Position numbers and translations under genes: made by a program. A stretch of DNA of 18,225 bases, taken from Deinococcus rhizophilus. Lineage in GTDB: Bacteria > Deinococcota > Deinococci > Deinococcales > Deinococcaceae. The first letter of the stretch is position 1. Each line of letters begins with the position of its first letter. Location: positions 1-18,225 of the forward strand of contig NZ_JASNGB010000044.1 of the NCBI RefSeq assembly GCF_030271215.1, read 5' to 3'. Shown piece by piece: positions 16,448 through 18,225 of this stretch. The notes below the pieces were generated by a model. That model had not been told where the DNA came from, ran no database searches, and saw only the letters and a list, made by a program, of their open reading frames with translations.

Positions 16448-16489
16448 GGTTGCTAGAGTAATCCGCTGTTCCGGCTCTCAGGTGACCCC
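16448..16489 (-). repeat. Tn3-family right terminal inverted repeat (IRR)
   Basis: This is the reverse-complement partner of 7556-7597, with the same 16-base core and the outer CTCAGGTGACCCC end. It starts four bases after the transposase stop and ends directly at GTCCT. Confidence 0.95.
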
Positions 16490-16494
16490 GTCCT
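16490..16494. repeat. Target-site duplication GTCCT, right copy
   Basis: This is an exact copy of bases 7551-7555, adjacent to the right terminal repeat. It marks the rejoining point at which the nuclease frame is restored. Confidence 0.93.
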
Positions 16495-16933
16495 GGGGGC
16501 CACGGACGGCACCTTCGAGCAAAATGGCCAGGGCCTGTATGTCGGCACCTTCCGTGGACCGGGCGTGACCGTCACGCTCAACCCGCGGCTGGGCTTCCGC
16601 GGCGTCGGGCAGAGCCAGCAGCACCTGATGCCGGACCTGCTTGCGGTCTTCGCGACCGGGGACGCCCTGGTCGCGGACGTGAAGTACCGCCCCCTGGACC
16701 GGCTGCCCACCGAGCAGGCCCGCGAGGTCAACCGGCAGCTGCTGACCTACATGGGACTCGCGCACGCGGCGACCGGCGTCGTCCTGTGGCCCGCGCCGCC
16801 CCATGAACCCTTCCGGGAAGAGCCCCTCCCGGGGGCGCGCGCCCGGCTGCTGCGCCTGCGCTGTCACCCGCTGGATCCCCCCGGCACCCTCACGGCCGCT
16901 TTCCGCGCCCTGAACCTTCCTGGAGTCTCCTGA
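16490..16933 (+). pseudogene. McrC-like DUF2357 nuclease gene, 3' part with PD-(D/E)XK active site
   Basis: This is the downstream part of the gene split by the transposon, in frame with 6663-7555 once the element and one duplication are removed. In the rejoined numbering the catalytic PD is at D345 (LMPDLL), with D359-V-K361 in the following strand (VADVKYRP), then a helix with NRQLLTYM whose Gln and Tyr fit the McrC/DUF2357 nuclease signature. This is a metal-dependent DNA endonuclease domain that in McrBC systems cuts DNA when driven by the McrB GTPase. Without its N-terminal part or a start with a ribosome site it is probably not expressed as a useful protein. Its stop (16931-16933) overlaps the ATG of the ATPase gene by one base, showing translational coupling in the ancestral operon. 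Confidence 0.8.
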
Positions 16934-18201
16934 TGCATTCGGTCAATGCCTTCGCACAACACAAGATCCTCTACGACACCCTCACCCGCCTGTCCGGGGA
17001 GGAACAGGCCGCCCTGGACCGCGCCCTGCTGGGCGGCGATTGGATCAAGGACGTGAACGGGAACCTGCTCTCCGGCCTGCAGGCCCTGCCCCTTCCCCAG
17101 GGAGCCCAGACGACGGCCACGCTGGACCTGGCGTTCGACTGGCCGGATACCGCGACCCGTGCCCTGGCGCTGGGCGCAGCGCACCCCCAGCTGCTGGTGG
17201 GCGAGGTGCACGGCGCGTCTCCCCGGGGCGACCTGTGGCTTCATCAGCTGGGCCTCGCCGGGGACGTGGACGGCCAGCCGCTCGTCATGTACAGCGGGGT
17301 CCCCCGCACCCTGGTGACGGAAGTCCAGCGGCAGCTGCGGGCGGCCATCCGCAGCGAGAGTCCGGCAGTGAGCGCCTACCGCGCTGTTCCCCCGGGGGAG
17401 ACGGTGCGGGTTCTTGAAGCGCAGGTGGTGACCCGGCAGCGGGACCGGCGGGTCACCAAGGTGAAGGCCGTCAACGTCTACGACCTGCGCCTTGAACAGA
17501 CCGGTGGGAGCACGCGGCTCCACGCGGTGCGGCGGGCGGGCCTGCGGGAGAACGGCGCACCTCTCCCGGTGCTGGGAGGCAGCGGAATGAGGGCGCTCGT
17601 GCTGCACGCCCTCACTGGCGTCCCGGCAGCCCCCTTCGCGGTCGTGGACGGCCAGCCTCCACCCACGCCGCCCGCCTCCGCCGAGCAGCTGCTGGGCCGC
17701 CTCACCACCACACCGCCCCCCCCTGTGCCCAGACCCAAGCCTCAGCCGACTCCACCGCCCCGCCCGCGCGCTCCTGCTTCCCAGCCGGAGGCCGCACCAC
17801 GTCCGCCGGAACCGGAACCCGAGGCGGTGGCCCCACCACCTCCCCCAGCCGATCCCTGGCTCACCCTGCCGGAGCGCATGGCGGTGAATCCCCAAGTCGT
17901 GGAGGTCGCCCGTAAGACCCTCGAGCGCTACCGGCCGCTGCTGCTCAGCGGCGCGCCGGGCGTGGGCAAGACCTTGCTCGCCACGCTGCTCGCCGAGGCG
18001 CTGTGTGGGGAGGGCAACTACACCCTCGTCACCGCCGACGCCCGCTGGACGAGCAGCGAGGTCCTCGGAGGTCTGCGCGTGGTGCCCGGCAACACCCTGC
18101 GCTACGCGTTCATGCCGGGGATCGTGACTCGCACGGCGCAGCGGCACGCACAAAGTATCCAGGCCACGGGACGCCCGCACGCCCTAGAGCATTTGACATA
18201 A
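16933..18201 (+). CDS. McrB-like AAA+ ATPase, 3' truncated
   Basis: ATG 16933 overlaps the nuclease stop by one base and has GGAG at 16921-16924. Residues 1 to about 255 form an N-terminal domain I do not recognise; in McrB proteins this position holds the DNA-recognition domain. Residues about 258-311 are a proline-rich linker. The AAA+ domain follows with Walker A GAPGVGKT at 340-347 (K346), then a segment (WTSSEVLGGLRVVPGNTLRY, and after it RPHAL) typical of McrB/MoxR-type ATPases. Family members continue from that point into a VIDE-type Walker B; here the frame enters the terminal repeat and stops after four foreign codons. Walker B, sensor and arginine finger are missing, so this form cannot hydrolyse nucleotide. 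Whether the truncation is real or a contig-end artefact is unresolved. It could be ATP- or GTP-dependent; only McrB itself is known to use GTP. Confidence 0.85.
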   Translation: MHSVNAFAQHKILYDTLTRLSGEEQAALDRALLGGDWIKDVNGNLLSGLQALPLPQGAQTTATLDLAFDWPDTATRALALGAAHPQLLVGEVHGASPRGDLWLHQLGLAGDVDGQPLVMYSGVPRTLVTEVQRQLRAAIRSESPAVSAYRAVPPGETVRVLEAQVVTRQRDRRVTKVKAVNVYDLRLEQTGGSTRLHAVRRAGLRENGAPLPVLGGSGMRALVLHALTGVPAAPFAVVDGQPPPTPPASAEQLLGRLTTTPPPPVPRPKPQPTPPPRPRAPASQPEAAPRPPEPEPEAVAPPPPPADPWLTLPERMAVNPQVVEVARKTLERYRPLLLSGAPGVGKTLLATLLAEALCGEGNYTLVTADARWTSSEVLGGLRVVPGNTLRYAFMPGIVTRTAQRHAQSIQATGRPHALEHLT

Positions 18202-18225
18202 AAAGATGTTTGGGAAGGCATGGGT
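18181..18225. repeat. Right copy of 45-bp terminal inverted repeat
   Basis: This is the exact reverse complement of bases 1-45. It interrupts the ATPase gene: bases up to about 18185 fit the expected AAA+ coding sequence, and beyond that the bases are those of the recombinase fragment at the left end, inverted. The bases around the join (GC, A, then T or C, then GCCCT) are nearly shared by the two sides, which is microhomology. Confidence 0.85.

Larger units (their letters stand above)
7556..16489 (+). mobile_element. Complete Tn3-family transposon with sensor-kinase and hydrolase cargo
   Basis: The 8934-bp element is bounded by 42-bp imperfect inverted repeats that begin GGGG, flanked by GTCCT duplications. 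It encodes a serine resolvase (12857-13414) directly followed by a Tn3-type transposase (13420-16443) whose stop lies four bases from the right repeat. Cargo to the left is a histidine kinase on the minus strand (8085-10832) and an alpha/beta hydrolase on the plus strand (about 11446-12627). A palindrome 100 bp upstream of the resolvase is a good candidate resolution-site core. Intact ends, duplications, transposase triad and resolvase nucleophile indicate a recent insertion that could still be mobile. The insertion inactivates a McrC-like nuclease gene. I do not recognise a named transposon. Confidence 0.95.

Noticed and set aside
1..18225. CRISPR arrays, tRNA or rRNA genes
   Set aside because: No regularly spaced direct repeats, cloverleaf-like sequences or rRNA signature segments were seen anywhere in the window.

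Overview
The window is GC-rich accessory DNA. Codon use, the style of the sensor kinase and hydrolase, and the recombinases suggest a Deinococcus or close relative, probably a plasmid or genomic island. That assignment is from pattern recognition only; no rRNA, tRNA or housekeeping gene is present to confirm it.

Layout. (1) 1-4282: a 5'-truncated tyrosine recombinase, a complete tyrosine recombinase (474-1448), and convergent to it a large unrecognised 805-residue protein on the minus strand. (2) 4283-6552: the start of a plus-strand, tightly packed gene row: a 255-residue protein with a possible von Willebrand A-like fold, a Rossmann methyltransferase-like protein with an altered catalytic motif, and a small gene that appears broken by two single-base losses. 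(3) 6663-7555 joined to 16490-16933: a DUF2357/McrC-like PD-(D/E)XK nuclease gene, split in two. (4) 16933 to the right end: the start of an McrB-like AAA+ ATPase, cut off before its Walker B motif. Regions 2-4 look like one McrBC-like, putative anti-phage module, now disabled at several points.

The nuclease gene is split by a complete Tn3-family transposon (7556-16489, 8934 bp). It has 42-bp terminal inverted repeats (35/42 identical) that begin GGGG, and a 5-bp target duplication GTCCT. It carries tnpR (serine resolvase) and tnpA (about 1007 residues, D690/D763/E893). The cargo is a cytoplasmic PAS-GAF-GAF-GAF histidine kinase and a membrane-anchored alpha/beta hydrolase. Removing the transposon and one GTCCT copy restores the nuclease reading frame exactly (about 443 residues).

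The first and last 45 bases of the window are perfect inverted repeats of one another. On the left the repeat runs into a recombinase gene; on the right the same bases replace the expected continuation of the McrB-like ATPase. This is either the end of a larger mobile or inverted structure or an assembly/amplification chimera, and the window alone cannot decide.
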